From the NCBI GenBank assembly GCA_047602185.1, contig JASGHY010000001.1, positions 2,542,001-2,606,000 on the forward strand: a stretch of DNA of 64,000 nt. The letters are read 5' to 3'. The DNA comes from PMP191F sp047602185. GTDB taxonomy: Bacteria > Bacteroidota > Bacteroidia > Chitinophagales > Chitinophagaceae. This document shows, piece by piece, positions 27,835 to 36,267 of the stretch (positions are counted from its first letter, which is position 1; every line of letters starts with the position of its first letter). The notes below the pieces were generated by a model, which was given only the letters and a program-made list of their open reading frames with translations, searched no databases and was not told where the DNA came from. A program made the translations under genes and the position numbers.

Positions 27835-29460
27835 ATGAACGTAACGCCATTTACACAAGATCCCGATACAAAAAACGCTCTTGTACCGGAACTCATAAAC
27901 CGGTTGCCTGTCGCTATTTATACCTGTGATGAAAAAGGTATTCTCACCTATTACAATAAAGCAGCGGCTGAGCTCTGGGGCTTTGAACCGATCATCGGGC
28001 AGGGCCTGTGGTATAGTTCATTTGCCATTTATCATACAGATGGTTCAGTATTCCCTGTAGAAGATTGGGCTATTACTGCTATATTAAAAGGCGGCAAACC
28101 TCCTGCCCCACAGGAACTTATCGTTGAACGGCCTGATGGGCAGCGTCGCAACATTATTCCTGATCCTCAGCCGTTGTACGATGAGCAGGGCCAGTTTAAG
28201 GGAGTATTAAATACCCTGATCGATATTACTGCTTACCGCCAAACGGAACATGTACCGGCAGCAAATGAAGAGCAGTTGAAGCCTGTCGGCAAAAGTGTAG
28301 AACTGGTAAAAAGTGAGCAGCGGTATCACAACATGGTGAATGAAGTACAGGATTATGCGATCATTTTACTGGATAATAAGGGCTGTATCCAGAACTGGAA
28401 CCAGGGTGCAGAGAAGATCAAAGGATACAGGGCCGATGAGGTGATGGGGAAAAATTTCAGCATTTTTTATACTGCAGAGGATAGGGCTAAACAGCTTCCG
28501 GAACAACTGATTGCCGAAGCAGCGGCTAAAAGCAGGGCCAGCTATGAGGGATGGAGATTGAAAAAGGATGGCACCATGTTCTGGGGCAATATCGTGATCA
28601 CAGCACTGCACGATGCTAAGAACAATGTTATCGGTTTTACAAAAGTTACCCGCGATCTTACAGACAAAAAACTGGCGGAAGAGCAACAACTGGCACATGC
28701 CCGGTTGTTGGAGCAAAAGAACAAACAACTGGAAAAAATGAACCAGGAGCTTTCTTCTTTTGTGCATATAGCCAGTCACGATCTGCAGGAACCACTGCGT
28801 AAAATTGAAACCCTTTCTTCTTATATCACTGATTTTGAAAAAAGCAATCTTTCTGAGAAAGGAGTAGATTTTTTCCGGAGGATCATTAATACTGCCGGGC
28901 AAATGAAAGCCCTGATCAAAGACCTGCTGATCTATGCACATACCAGTATGGATCAGCCCGAACAGAACAGCAAGATTACCACAGACCTGAACGAATTGTT
29001 ACAACAAGCGCTGGAAGGATTCAGGGAAAAACTGGAAAGTACACATGCTGTTATTGAAGCAGACAAACTACCCAAATTGCCTGTGATCCCTTTCCAGATC
29101 CGGCAACTGTTCAGTAATCTCATCAGCAATTCGCTCAAGTATGCTCATAAGGAGCTGGCTCCGCACATCTCAATAAAAGCTGTATATGTTGAAGCAGATC
29201 TGATCCGGCAATTTACTCCGGCAGACCCAGCCCCAAAATACCTGCACATCACTTTTGCTGACAACGGTATTGGCTTTGAGCCTGATTATAATGAACAGAT
29301 CTTTAAGATTTTCCAACGTTTACACAACAAGAGCAACTACAGTGGTACCGGCATAGGACTGGCTATCTGTAAACGGATCGTTGAAAATCACAACGGTTAT
29401 ATTACTGCCGAAGGGATGCCAGGTAAAGGCGCCCATATACACATCTACCTGCCTGCCTGA
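27835..29460 (+). CDS. PAS-domain sensor histidine kinase
   Basis: 541 residues, no membrane helix, so cytoplasmic. A first PAS domain (about 17-135: INRLPVAIYTCDEKGILTYYNKAAAELWGFEP) and a second PAS/PAC (about 165-285: YAIILLDNKGCIQNWNQGAEKIKGYRADEVMGKNFS) are joined by a short linker. A coiled coil (KNKQLEKMNQELSSF) precedes the dimerisation helix with phospho-acceptor His315 in ASHDLQEPLRKIE. The HATPase shows the N-box region (QLFSNLISNSLKYA), DNGIGF and the GTGIGLAICKRIVENH box. Its partner is probably the stand-alone receiver encoded 213 nt downstream. Confidence 0.94.
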   Translation: MNVTPFTQDPDTKNALVPELINRLPVAIYTCDEKGILTYYNKAAAELWGFEPIIGQGLWYSSFAIYHTDGSVFPVEDWAITAILKGGKPPAPQELIVERPDGQRRNIIPDPQPLYDEQGQFKGVLNTLIDITAYRQTEHVPAANEEQLKPVGKSVELVKSEQRYHNMVNEVQDYAIILLDNKGCIQNWNQGAEKIKGYRADEVMGKNFSIFYTAEDRAKQLPEQLIAEAAAKSRASYEGWRLKKDGTMFWGNIVITALHDAKNNVIGFTKVTRDLTDKKLAEEQQLAHARLLEQKNKQLEKMNQELSSFVHIASHDLQEPLRKIETLSSYITDFEKSNLSEKGVDFFRRIINTAGQMKALIKDLLIYAHTSMDQPEQNSKITTDLNELLQQALEGFREKLESTHAVIEADKLPKLPVIPFQIRQLFSNLISNSLKYAHKELAPHISIKAVYVEADLIRQFTPADPAPKYLHITFADNGIGFEPDYNEQIFKIFQRLHNKSNYSGTGIGLAICKRIVENHNGYITAEGMPGKGAHIHIYLPA

Positions 29461-29673
29461 TACAGTTGCAGCTCTAATTACTTCCACAAACACAAATTTT
29501 CCGGATAGTATTTGGTCTGAAGGGCAAATTCAGTTAGATTCGTTATACTAAGCGTTTCACCTTAGTGCCCCATTTCAAGAACCATCTCCCCTTTACCCGG
29601 CGTAGAAAGGCCATCTTTTTTGTAACACGTTATATTTCAAAGTACCAGGTAATATTTCCGGGCTAAAAATGTT

Positions 29674-30066
29674 ATGCAGAAGCTTCTACTTTTAATTGAT
29701 GACGACCCTGATGAAATAAACATCATGCAGAATGCTATTAATTATTCAGGCATCGACCTGCATTGTTTATGGGCACAAACCTGTGAAAGGGCTTTATTCC
29801 TGATGGAACAGGTGTTACCAGACTTTATCCTGATCGATTACAATATGCCCAAACTAAACGGGCTCTCCTGCCTGGAACAGATACGTAACGTAAGAGACCT
29901 CGATAATACTCCTGTGATCATCTATTCAAACTTTATCAGCAACGAAACAAAGCAGACCGCAATCGCAAAGGGAGCTACCGTCTGTATCCGGAAACCAACA
30001 ACCCTGGTTGCATTACGAACCTTTATAACAGATATTGTCAATAAAGATCTGCATGAGTTGAGTTAA
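29674..30066 (+). CDS. Single-domain response regulator receiver
   Basis: 130 residues, consisting of one receiver domain only. The acidic cluster LLIDDDPDE, phospho-acceptor Asp55 in FILIDYNMPKLNG, Ser in VIIYSNF and Lys in VCIRKP are all present. With no output domain, it is expected to act by protein-protein interaction, in a Rcp1/phytochrome-like arrangement with the upstream PAS kinase. The 213-nt gap before it holds no recognised gene or repeat. Repeat IR7 starts directly after its stop. Confidence 0.93.
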   Translation: MQKLLLLIDDDPDEINIMQNAINYSGIDLHCLWAQTCERALFLMEQVLPDFILIDYNMPKLNGLSCLEQIRNVRDLDNTPVIIYSNFISNETKQTAIAKGATVCIRKPTTLVALRTFITDIVNKDLHELS

Positions 30067-30325
30067 TGAAATAGGTGCGAATGGAAATGCAGGTTGTAGG
30101 TTTTAAGTTATAAGTTAAGGCACAAGGGAGTACGAAATAAGAAGTACGAAGTACGGAAGGTGAAAATATCGAATGTCAAATTTTGAATATCGAATTTTGA
30201 AGGGAAGCCGAAGGCTGGGTTGAAAAGTTGGAAAGTTGATAGGTTTACAAGGAGCAGCCATTCACTATTGACAATTCACTATTCACTTGCCTCAGCCACT
30301 CACGTCTCACGATTCCGCCTGCTTT
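30067..30325. repeat. IR7: modular intergenic repeat (head-to-tail on + strand)
   Basis: Fills the space between two convergent genes. Order: gtgcgaatggaaatgcaggt, gttataagttaaggcacaag, gagtacgaaataagaagtac, ggtgaaaatatcgaatgtc, gaatatcgaattttgaaggg, gttgaaaagttggaaagttg, gccattcactattgac, cttgcctcagccactcacg and a ctcacgattccgcc tail. Confidence 0.8.
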
Positions 30326-30329
30326 CATG

Positions 30330-31151
30330 TTAGCCTGCTATCAATTGCGCAGGCGCGTGTCCTGTGAGCATTTTGGCATCTTTTACAAAATGCGAAAAAT
30401 CAGTATAGCCAAAATCTTCGTGGTAGAAATTATAGCCTGAAGTACTGTAGGCTCCCAATGCCTTTTTAAAACGGATCGTTCTTTGTGTAAACTTAGGCGT
30501 ATAGCCCACCGTAGTGATAAAATAACGGCGTAATGAAGCATAAGTAACGTGCAACCTGCTACACAGGTAATCTAACCCTTTTTCATCTTTCAGTTGCAGG
30601 GATTCGTATTTCCGGATACAATGTTGTACCACCCGGAATTTATGATCATGGACAAATAATTGCGGCAACCGGTACAGCAAATTTGTTTCACCAACCTGTA
30701 CCCTTTCATAAAACCCTTTTGCATGTCGCAACCTGTCTTCCAGTTCATCGGTCTTTAGCAGGTAGTTCAAATCAACCTGGCGATTCTCCAGCTCCTCTGC
30801 CCCGCATTTAAAGAAAGCGGCTGCCACACCGGGTTTGAGTTTGATAAAAAAGAAATGTGTTCCCGGCTGGTAAATGCTGTTAAATGAAGTAGAAATATGT
30901 CCCAGTAACTGAGAGGTATTGATAGCCTGCAGATCATTAACGCTTTCTGTAAAAGAATTCCAGGCTGTTGTGCCCAATTGAAAAGCGAGTAACACATTCG
31001 CTGCCGGAATACCTTTAAGATGAAAAGGCTGTGAAGTGTTGGCAGTATTAATTTCAAAATAGTATTCAATATAAGGCTGCAATGCAGAACAGGGATAGGC
31101 TATCCTGATATGGTTTACAGATTCATTTTCGAATACTACCCTGCTTTTCAT
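30330..31151 (-). CDS. AraC-family transcriptional regulator
   Basis: 273 residues. The N-terminal half is a cupin-like ligand domain of the DUF6597 style (YPCSALQPYIEYYFEI...FHLKGIPAANVLLAFQLG...GTHFFFIKLKPGVAAAFF). The C-terminal AraC HTH (about 170-270) contains LDYLCSRLHVTYASLRRYFITTVGYTPKFTQRTIRFKKAL and the final DFGYTDFSHFVKDAKMLTGHAPAQ motif. Its start codon overlaps the preceding stop by one base (TAATG), so translation is probably coupled to the 312-residue unknown protein. Confidence 0.92.
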   Translation of the reverse strand: MKSRVVFENESVNHIRIAYPCSALQPYIEYYFEINTANTSQPFHLKGIPAANVLLAFQLGTTAWNSFTESVNDLQAINTSQLLGHISTSFNSIYQPGTHFFFIKLKPGVAAAFFKCGAEELENRQVDLNYLLKTDELEDRLRHAKGFYERVQVGETNLLYRLPQLFVHDHKFRVVQHCIRKYESLQLKDEKGLDYLCSRLHVTYASLRRYFITTVGYTPKFTQRTIRFKKALGAYSTSGYNFYHEDFGYTDFSHFVKDAKMLTGHAPAQLIAG

Positions 31152-32089
31152 TAAAGATTACTTTCCGGTAACAGTAATTTATGCAATAAACTGATGCCGA
31201 TGCCTGAGATCAGGCATCTTTCTTTCTTATTTTCCAATAATTGTTGTGTCCAGTCAACAAAGCCGCCATCTGCAATTTCAAATTCTCTTTCATTAACCAA
31301 CATGCGGACCTTGAACTGTAGTCCTTTGTAATAATTGTTTTCTTTTGTCGCAGCCTGTCGTACTTCAAAAGGCAGTTGTGCCTGCAATGTATTCATCTGT
31401 GCAGCTATTAACGCTTCTCCGTTCTTATAGCCGCTTCTTGGCTGTATTTCCACTACTATCTTTTGTACACCAAAAATAACCGTTAGCAGATGATGGATGT
31501 GCAGCAACTGCTCCCTGAGTGTAGTCAGCTCAAATTCAAAATTACCTGTATCACGTGCCGCCGCTACCATACAGGCTATTTTAAAATGAGGTGAATATCC
31601 TTTTAATGGCAAGTGTACTGCCCGGATATGCCGGTGAATAGTACAGTAGCGAAGTAAGCTATTAACGGGTTGATGCTGTTTGATATCCGCAATGTGTAAT
31701 GCGATGGCATTCGTAGCATCAGCCATTACTTCTGTTTGCCGTACAGCAGAGAGTATTTTCTTCTGATTTACAGTACCTACGGCAGAACAACTACCAAACT
31801 GAGCAACCGGCGACAACTCAATTGGAATATACTGTTGTTGCTGCAAAAAACGCAGGACCTGCAATTCCTTCTCCATACAGCCTATCGGATCAGCGTCAGC
31901 AGGCTGAACAAATTTATTATTCCGGTATTGTTTTAAAAGCTCTGCAGGTTTTATTTGCTGAGATCGCTGGTGATATACTTCCAGCAATAATGATGAGAGT
32001 TCAGAACTGTTCAATTTACTACTGAGCAATTCTTCTATACCCGGCGTACCGGTTTTCCTGCTGATGCTATGGGTAATGTTATTTGCCAT
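31151..32089 (-). CDS. Unknown protein, translationally coupled to AraC regulator
   Basis: 312 residues, no signal peptide, cytoplasmic. I do not assign a family. The segment SPVAQFGSCSAVGTVNQKKILSAVRQTEVMADATNAIALHIAD and the late YYKGLQFKVRMLV...FEIADGGFVDWTQQLL...CLISGIGISLLHKL have the strand-loop rhythm and the Gly-rich end of class II aminoacyl-tRNA-synthetase-like (HisZ-type) folds, but no motif is exact. It lies between a GNAT gene (9 nt) and the AraC gene (1-nt overlap), in a three-gene operon. Confidence 0.6.
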   Translation of the reverse strand: MANNITHSISRKTGTPGIEELLSSKLNSSELSSLLLEVYHQRSQQIKPAELLKQYRNNKFVQPADADPIGCMEKELQVLRFLQQQQYIPIELSPVAQFGSCSAVGTVNQKKILSAVRQTEVMADATNAIALHIADIKQHQPVNSLLRYCTIHRHIRAVHLPLKGYSPHFKIACMVAAARDTGNFEFELTTLREQLLHIHHLLTVIFGVQKIVVEIQPRSGYKNGEALIAAQMNTLQAQLPFEVRQAATKENNYYKGLQFKVRMLVNEREFEIADGGFVDWTQQLLENKKERCLISGIGISLLHKLLLPESNL

Positions 32090-32098
32090 AATTGACTA

Positions 32099-32626
32099 TC
32101 AGATATTCAATTTAACAAACAAATGTTCATCCATCAATACCCCGTTCTTAATAACAGCCTTCTTTTTGACAGACTCGCAACTGAAACCATTCTTCTCTAA
32201 CACTTTTGCTGAAGCGGTATTCGGAGCAAACACACCGGCATAGATACGATAGATATTCAGTTCCTTAAAAGTATATTCTGTAACCAGTCGTACTGCTTCT
32301 GTCATAATTCCTTTTCCCTGGAAAGGTAGGCCAAGCCAGTAACCTATCTCTGCTGAATGACGATAAATATCCTGTTGGGGAACAATGCTGATGACACCGG
32401 CAAAATTATCCCGGTAAAAAATGCCCCATACATAACCTAGTTTGCCTTCTTTTAGCAGCGTAAAAAACTGACGGGCATCCTCCATACTATAGGGAGAAGG
32501 AAAAACATCTTTAAGGTTGGCAGCAATAGTTGGTTCATTGGCTAATACAGCGATTTCTGCCAGGTTACTTTCAGTGATATCCTGCAAAACAAGATCCCTG
32601 CCTGTTAATACGATCGACACTTTCAT
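32099..32626 (-). CDS. GNAT acetyltransferase, RimJ/RimL-like
   Basis: 175 residues. GNAT order is visible: IAVLANEPTIAANLKDVFPSPYSMEDARQFF, YVWGIFYRDNFAGVISIV, HSAEIGYWLGLPFQGKGIMTEAVRLVTEYTF (acetyl-CoA pyrophosphate loop QGKGIM), then YRIYAGVFAPNTASAKVLEKNGF. It probably acetylates an N-terminus or a small amine. It is the first gene of the operon with the unknown protein and the AraC regulator. Repeat IR8 lies upstream. Confidence 0.9.
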   Translation of the reverse strand: MKVSIVLTGRDLVLQDITESNLAEIAVLANEPTIAANLKDVFPSPYSMEDARQFFTLLKEGKLGYVWGIFYRDNFAGVISIVPQQDIYRHSAEIGYWLGLPFQGKGIMTEAVRLVTEYTFKELNIYRIYAGVFAPNTASAKVLEKNGFSCESVKKKAVIKNGVLMDEHLFVKLNI

Positions 32627-32689
32627 ATGTCAAAAATACGGCGTAAGCGAGGATGGCTTGGTGTAAAAAAGTTGCAATCCGGAGAAGGC

Positions 32690-32980
32690 AGAACGTTTAA
32701 AGCGGAACGCCTAACGCTTAATACAGGTTACAAGTTAAGGCACAAGGGAGTACGAAATAAGAAGTACGGAAGGTGAAATATCGAATGTCAAATTTTGAAT
32801 ATCGAAGGGGAAACAGCCGCGAGCAATAAGAAAGTTGGCAGTTGGCAATTTGCAGTTAACGAAACGGCTTTGCGAGCTTTCGCTGTCTTTGCGTGAAACC
32901 TCAAACTTCAGAACACGAAACACTAAACTCAAAACCCGGAACAGTCTCACGTCTCACGATTCTTCAACCCGGGACCTGCA
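32690..32980. repeat. IR8: modular intergenic repeat (head-to-tail on + strand)
   Basis: Order: aacgcctaacgcttaataca, ttacaagttaaggcacaagg, gagtacgaaataagaagtac, gtgaaatatcgaatgtc, ttgaatatcgaagggg, gttggcagttggcaatttgc, ctttcgctgtctttgcgtg, ctaaactcaaaacccggaac and cgtctcacgattcttcaacc. Unlike most copies, its head faces the start of a gene (the GNAT gene). Confidence 0.8.
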
Positions 32981-33002
32981 TTTACAGTACCAATGGAGAT
33001 AC

Positions 33003-33036
33003 AAAAAAGCCTTCAGTAGATCCGAAGGCTTTTTGT
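33003..33036 (-). terminator. Bidirectional hairpin terminator
   Basis: AAAAAGCCTTC and GAAGGCTTTTT form a perfect 11-bp stem with a 9-nt loop, flanked by A and T runs. It probably ends transcripts of the VOC gene read on the minus strand. Confidence 0.85.
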
Positions 33037-33065
33037 TTATCTGACTCCCCATATATAGGAAAATA

Positions 33066-33143
33066 AACCTGTCAGGTCTAAACCGATAATCAAAGCTACC
33101 CTACAAAAAGTAGTTAAGCAGCTCTGCCTCGACCTGACAGGTT
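33066..33143. repeat. 13-bp perfect inverted repeat built on CCTG(T/A)CAGG
   Basis: AACCTGTCAGGTC at 33066-33078 and GACCTGACAGGTT at 33131-33143 are exact complements separated by 52 nt. Each arm is itself nearly palindromic. It lies between the VOC stop (33221) and the terminator. REP-like or IS-remnant character is possible. Confidence 0.7.
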
Positions 33144-33220
33144 AAGCCCATTAGCGCAACTTGCCTACATCCGGAGAATCAGGTTTGTTTATTTTAAAAA
33201 ACAGGGGCATAGAGAACAGG

Positions 33221-33703
33221 CTATTCGCCGGCTGCTTCCCATAATTCGATCTTGTTGCCTTCTGCGTCAAGAATATGAACAAACTTTCCATATTCATAGG
33301 TGGCAACCTCATCTAACACTGTCACCCCTTCCTTTTTTAACTCTGTTACCAGTGCTTCGAGATCCTCAACCCGGTAATTGATCATAAAGTCCTGTGAGGA
33401 AGGCTCGAAATATTTGGTCTTGTCAGGAAAAGGACTCCACAGGGTATAGCCTTTCTTTGTAGAGTCGTCTTCATGGCGCCACTCAAATTTTGCTCCGTAT
33501 GGATCTGTGTCTAAACCAAGATGGGTTTTATACCATTCTTTAATTTTTTCGGGGTCTTTACATTTAAAGAAAATGCCCCCTATTCCTGTTACACGTTTCA
33601 TTTTTGTTTGTTTTTTATTTGTATCAGACAAAGTTGAATTGAATGCGAAACCCAAACCAAATGATGCGATAAGCGCCCCGATCATTAATGCCGTTTTTAT
33701 CAT
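33221..33703 (-). CDS. VOC/glyoxalase-family protein with N-terminal signal
   Basis: 160 residues. The VOC fold begins at residue 35 (MKRVTGIGGIFFKCKDPEKIKEWYKTHLGLDTDPYGAKFEW) and ends VHILDAEGNKIELWEA, with the typical metal-site Glu. The first 34 residues (MIKTALMIGALIASFGLGFAF) form a signal or anchor, unusual for this family. The alternative start at 33601 would give a normal cytoplasmic VOC protein, but its upstream sequence offers no better ribosome-binding site. The substrate is unknown; it may be a dioxygenase or resistance-type protein. Confidence 0.82.
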   Translation of the reverse strand: MIKTALMIGALIASFGLGFAFNSTLSDTNKKQTKMKRVTGIGGIFFKCKDPEKIKEWYKTHLGLDTDPYGAKFEWRHEDDSTKKGYTLWSPFPDKTKYFEPSSQDFMINYRVEDLEALVTELKKEGVTVLDEVATYEYGKFVHILDAEGNKIELWEAAGE

Positions 33704-33769
33704 TTGACAGTAGTTTTACAGTTATATACGCTTACTGCTGCTATATAAATATATGGAAAATGCGGGGTT

Positions 33770-33990
33770 GAACACAGCGGCGAGCTTTGAGCTATGAGCC
33801 ACGAGCAAATACAGAAAGACCAGTTGTATTGACCAAATTTCAAACATCAAATCTCAAATCCGACATCCAGTATCCGGTGGCCATCTCTTCAAATCACAAA
33901 ATCCCCAAATTCCGAAATCTTTGACGCCCGTATTACCATTCACCATTGACTATTCACTATTCACCTGCTTTAGCCACTCACGTCTCACGA
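33770..33990. repeat. IR9: modular intergenic repeat (head-to-tail on + strand, partial)
   Basis: Words: gcggcgagctttgagctatg, gccacgagcaaatacag, aatttcaaacatcaaatctc, atccagtatccggtgg, attcaccattgactattcac, ctttagccactcacg and cgtctcacgatt. The tail touches the stop codon of the gene at 33991. Confidence 0.75.
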
Positions 33991-34431
33991 TTAAATATCA
34001 AACTTCCTCGGTCCGCCATCAAAAGTCCACATGGTTGTTGGTTGCGGATGATCAGTAGTCCAATTATCCGGTTGATCAATATCAAAGGCCCATTCGTATT
34101 GATGATTACCTACCAGCTCAGTTTCGAGATGAATGGTGGCGGATGACCAATAAAGTTGTTTCAGGATGGCCTCAAATTTCTCCAGCCATTCGTCCCATTC
34201 ATATTCTACCGATTTGTAAGAGGCACCGAACACAATTACCTGGTCACGATATAATTTATCTTTACCAGGGTCAGGAACAGCAAACATGCTTCGTGAGATC
34301 CAGGGAAAAGTATCATCCTCCTCCGGCAATGCATCAATAACCCTTTTATTCAGGCGATGCAACCTGTGGTAATCCTCTGTTCTCCATAACTCCCCTATAA
34401 TTTTTCCATATACTATTGAAATATGTCCCAT
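33991..34431 (-). CDS. Hypothetical protein
   Basis: 146 residues, rich in Trp and acidic residues, no signal peptide. Starts MGHISIVYGKIIGELWRTEDY and contains FPWISRSMFAVPDPGKDKLYRDQVIVFGASYKSVEYEWDEWLEKFEAILKQLYW and a final WTFDGGPRKFDI. The alternation of aromatic strands and helices recalls small SMI1/DUF-type immunity-like proteins, but no family is claimed. It is isolated between repeats IR9 and IR10. Confidence 0.65.
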   Translation of the reverse strand: MGHISIVYGKIIGELWRTEDYHRLHRLNKRVIDALPEEDDTFPWISRSMFAVPDPGKDKLYRDQVIVFGASYKSVEYEWDEWLEKFEAILKQLYWSSATIHLETELVGNHQYEWAFDIDQPDNWTTDHPQPTTMWTFDGGPRKFDI

Positions 34432-34469
34432 GATGCAGTCAGTTTCTGTAAGGGAATGTACTAAATTAA

Positions 34470-34840
34470 GACGAAGATGGAATGTGTTAATGTGCGAATG
34501 GGAAAAGGAATCAGGTATTAGGTTTTAGGCGTTAGGAGTTAGTAAAACAGACAGGAGCGGTGAGCAAATATCGAATGTCGAATACTGAATTTAGAATATT
34601 GAAGGGAAAACCGAAGGCTAGGTTTAAAAGTTGGAAGGTTGATAGGTTTACAAGGAGTAGCCATTCACCATTGAGTATTCACTTGTTTCTACGACTGACG
34701 ATTGACGACTCACGATTTTCTTTCACGTTTGACATTTCACGTTTCACGTACTTCCCCCTCACGACTGACGATTCACGTCTCACGATATTGCCGTTTGCCG
34801 ATTCCCGTCTCACGATCGCCGATTCACGATCCTGAACCTT
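34470..34840. repeat. IR10: modular intergenic repeat (head-to-tail on + strand)
   Basis: Order: ttaatgtgcgaatggg, gtattaggttttaggcgtta, aaatatcgaatgtcgaatac, gaaaaccgaaggctaggt, aaaagttggaaggttgatag, gccattcaccattgag, then an unusually long run of cacgactgacgattcacgtc / tcacgtttcacgtac / gccgattcccgtctcacg words. It overlaps the last ~10 codons of the next gene (34810-35358). Confidence 0.8.
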
Positions 34841-35358
34841 TTCTCCTGCTCCTTTCTTCTTTCAGCCAGCACACTGCCTTTTCCAAGTAGCAGTTTTGTA
34901 ATAGAAGTATTTAATACCGGTAAAGGAAACAGGATTGGTTTTACCAGGGGTTTAGGAGCTTGCTGAAGAGCAACAGGCATAGGATGCTCTATACCATGTT
35001 CCGCCGCTTTAAAACCAACAGCAGCCAGGTATTGCCATAAAACGATCTCAATTTCTACGTCAGCATATTCACGGTCCTTCAATAACTGTGAACCAAGGCC
35101 AGTCAGTTTACGATACAGGCTGTGCAGTTTCCATCCATCGGGCAACTGACGGTACACTTTAGATGCGATCTTTGACGCACGTCCTAAGCGTTCTGCGTAT
35201 TGCATGGTAAGCGTATACTCCGGAGAGTTTTTAACCCGTTTACCAGTAATTGAACTTTTTGTACGCACACAATACTTTCCCTTGCGGAAATAAAAAGTAA
35301 GGTTACCATAAGTACCGATAAAATAAACCGGTGGAAGCTTTTTCGGAATTCGCTTCAT
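34810..35358 (-). CDS. Conserved hypothetical protein, C-terminus in a repeat
   Basis: 182 residues, basic, no signal peptide. The N-terminal half has YFIGTYGNLTFYFRKGKYCVRTKSSITGKRVKNSPEYTLTMQYAERLGRASKIASKVYRQLP. I recall this as a small Bacteroidota family of unknown function that occurs near mobile or accessory genes; this is memory and not verified. The final residues (RFRIVNRRS) are encoded in the tail of IR10, so the natural C-terminus may have been altered by the repeat. Confidence 0.7.
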   Translation of the reverse strand: MKRIPKKLPPVYFIGTYGNLTFYFRKGKYCVRTKSSITGKRVKNSPEYTLTMQYAERLGRASKIASKVYRQLPDGWKLHSLYRKLTGLGSQLLKDREYADVEIEIVLWQYLAAVGFKAAEHGIEHPMPVALQQAPKPLVKPILFPLPVLNTSITKLLLGKGSVLAERRKEQEKRFRIVNRRS

Positions 35359-35399
35359 TAAAAAGATTTAATTAAAAAATTTGTTTCGTTATACAAGAT

Positions 35400-35580
35400 C
35401 ATGAAATGCCGGATGCCTGATACTGGTTACCAGATGCCGGTTACAGGTTACCGGATGCCAGAACCTGGATTTGAAATTGGAATAACTGCAAATTGCCAAC
35501 TGCCAACTTGCTTCCGGCTTTCCCTTCGATATTCGAAATTCAACATTCGACATTTCTTATTCCTCATTTCTCCTCACGAC
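35400..35580. repeat. IR11: modular intergenic repeat (tail-to-head on + strand, short)
   Basis: Words: repeated gatgcctgatactggttacc / ccagatgccggttacagg units, gcaaattgccaactgccaac, ccttcgatattcgaaattca and acattcgacatttcttattc. Starts about 40 nt upstream of the conserved hypothetical gene start. Confidence 0.7.
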
Positions 35581-35999
35581 TTTCATATCAGGTACAAAGC
35601 TACACCTCCCTCACCCGCATCACCAAACGGATGTGCCGATTTTGCCGAAAACGTAAGAAATTGCCGTTTTTGCCGGATTCAATTCGTGCAATATCAAGCA
35701 TAAAAATGGGACAAGAAGGCGGATTCATATTCCTGATCCTCAGTCGCTTAAAAACTTTCATTCCAGGCTAAAAACAACTGATAATAATTATTAAAACCGG
35801 GTTACAACAACTGCCAATTGCTAATCACAGACCGATTCCGGACAACTGCTACTTCCTGATAACTGTTTATCAATGCCTTGTTATGGTCTTGTTCTTGTCT
35901 CCTTATTGTCTTGTCCGTATTTACAGCGTATAAAATAGGGGTTTTGCCTTGGCGGATAGAGAACGAAACAAGAACGAGATATAGACCAGGTAGGAAGGA
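35581..35999. other. Intergenic region with short direct repeats
   Basis: No gene recognised. It contains GCCGATTTTGCCG and GCCGTTTTTGCCGG words near 35636-35675 and an imperfect inverted pair around cttgttcttgtctcc (35887-35901) and acgaaacaagaacgag (35964-35979). The short open frames here show no recognisable family. Confidence 0.4.
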
Positions 36000-36265
36000 G
36001 AGTGAGCAAATTTGAGAATTTGGGAATTTGAAGATTTGAAAATGAAGTCCGGAAGCGAAGCGAGTTTGCAGTTGGCAATTTGCAGTTACAGAGTAGCTTG
36101 ATGGCTGTATGGATTGATTGTTATGGATGATAACCACAGATCTACAAAGAAGTACGAAATAGGAAGTTAGAAATAGGGCTCAATGCTGTATTTGCTCGCG
36201 GCTCGCGGCTCACAGCTTGTCACTTTTGCGCCTTTGCGAATCTTTGCTGTCTTTGCGTGAAATCA
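36000..36265. repeat. IR12: modular intergenic repeat (head-to-tail on + strand)
   Basis: Words: tttgagaatttgggaatttg, gaagatttgaaaatg, gtttgcagttggcaatttgc, the cttgatggctgtatggat word shared with IR4 and IR14, agtacgaaataggaag, tatttgctcgcggctc and gctgtctttgcgtgaaatc. It ends 3 nt before the stop of the frameshifted gene at 36268. Confidence 0.75.
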
Positions 36266-36267
36266 TG

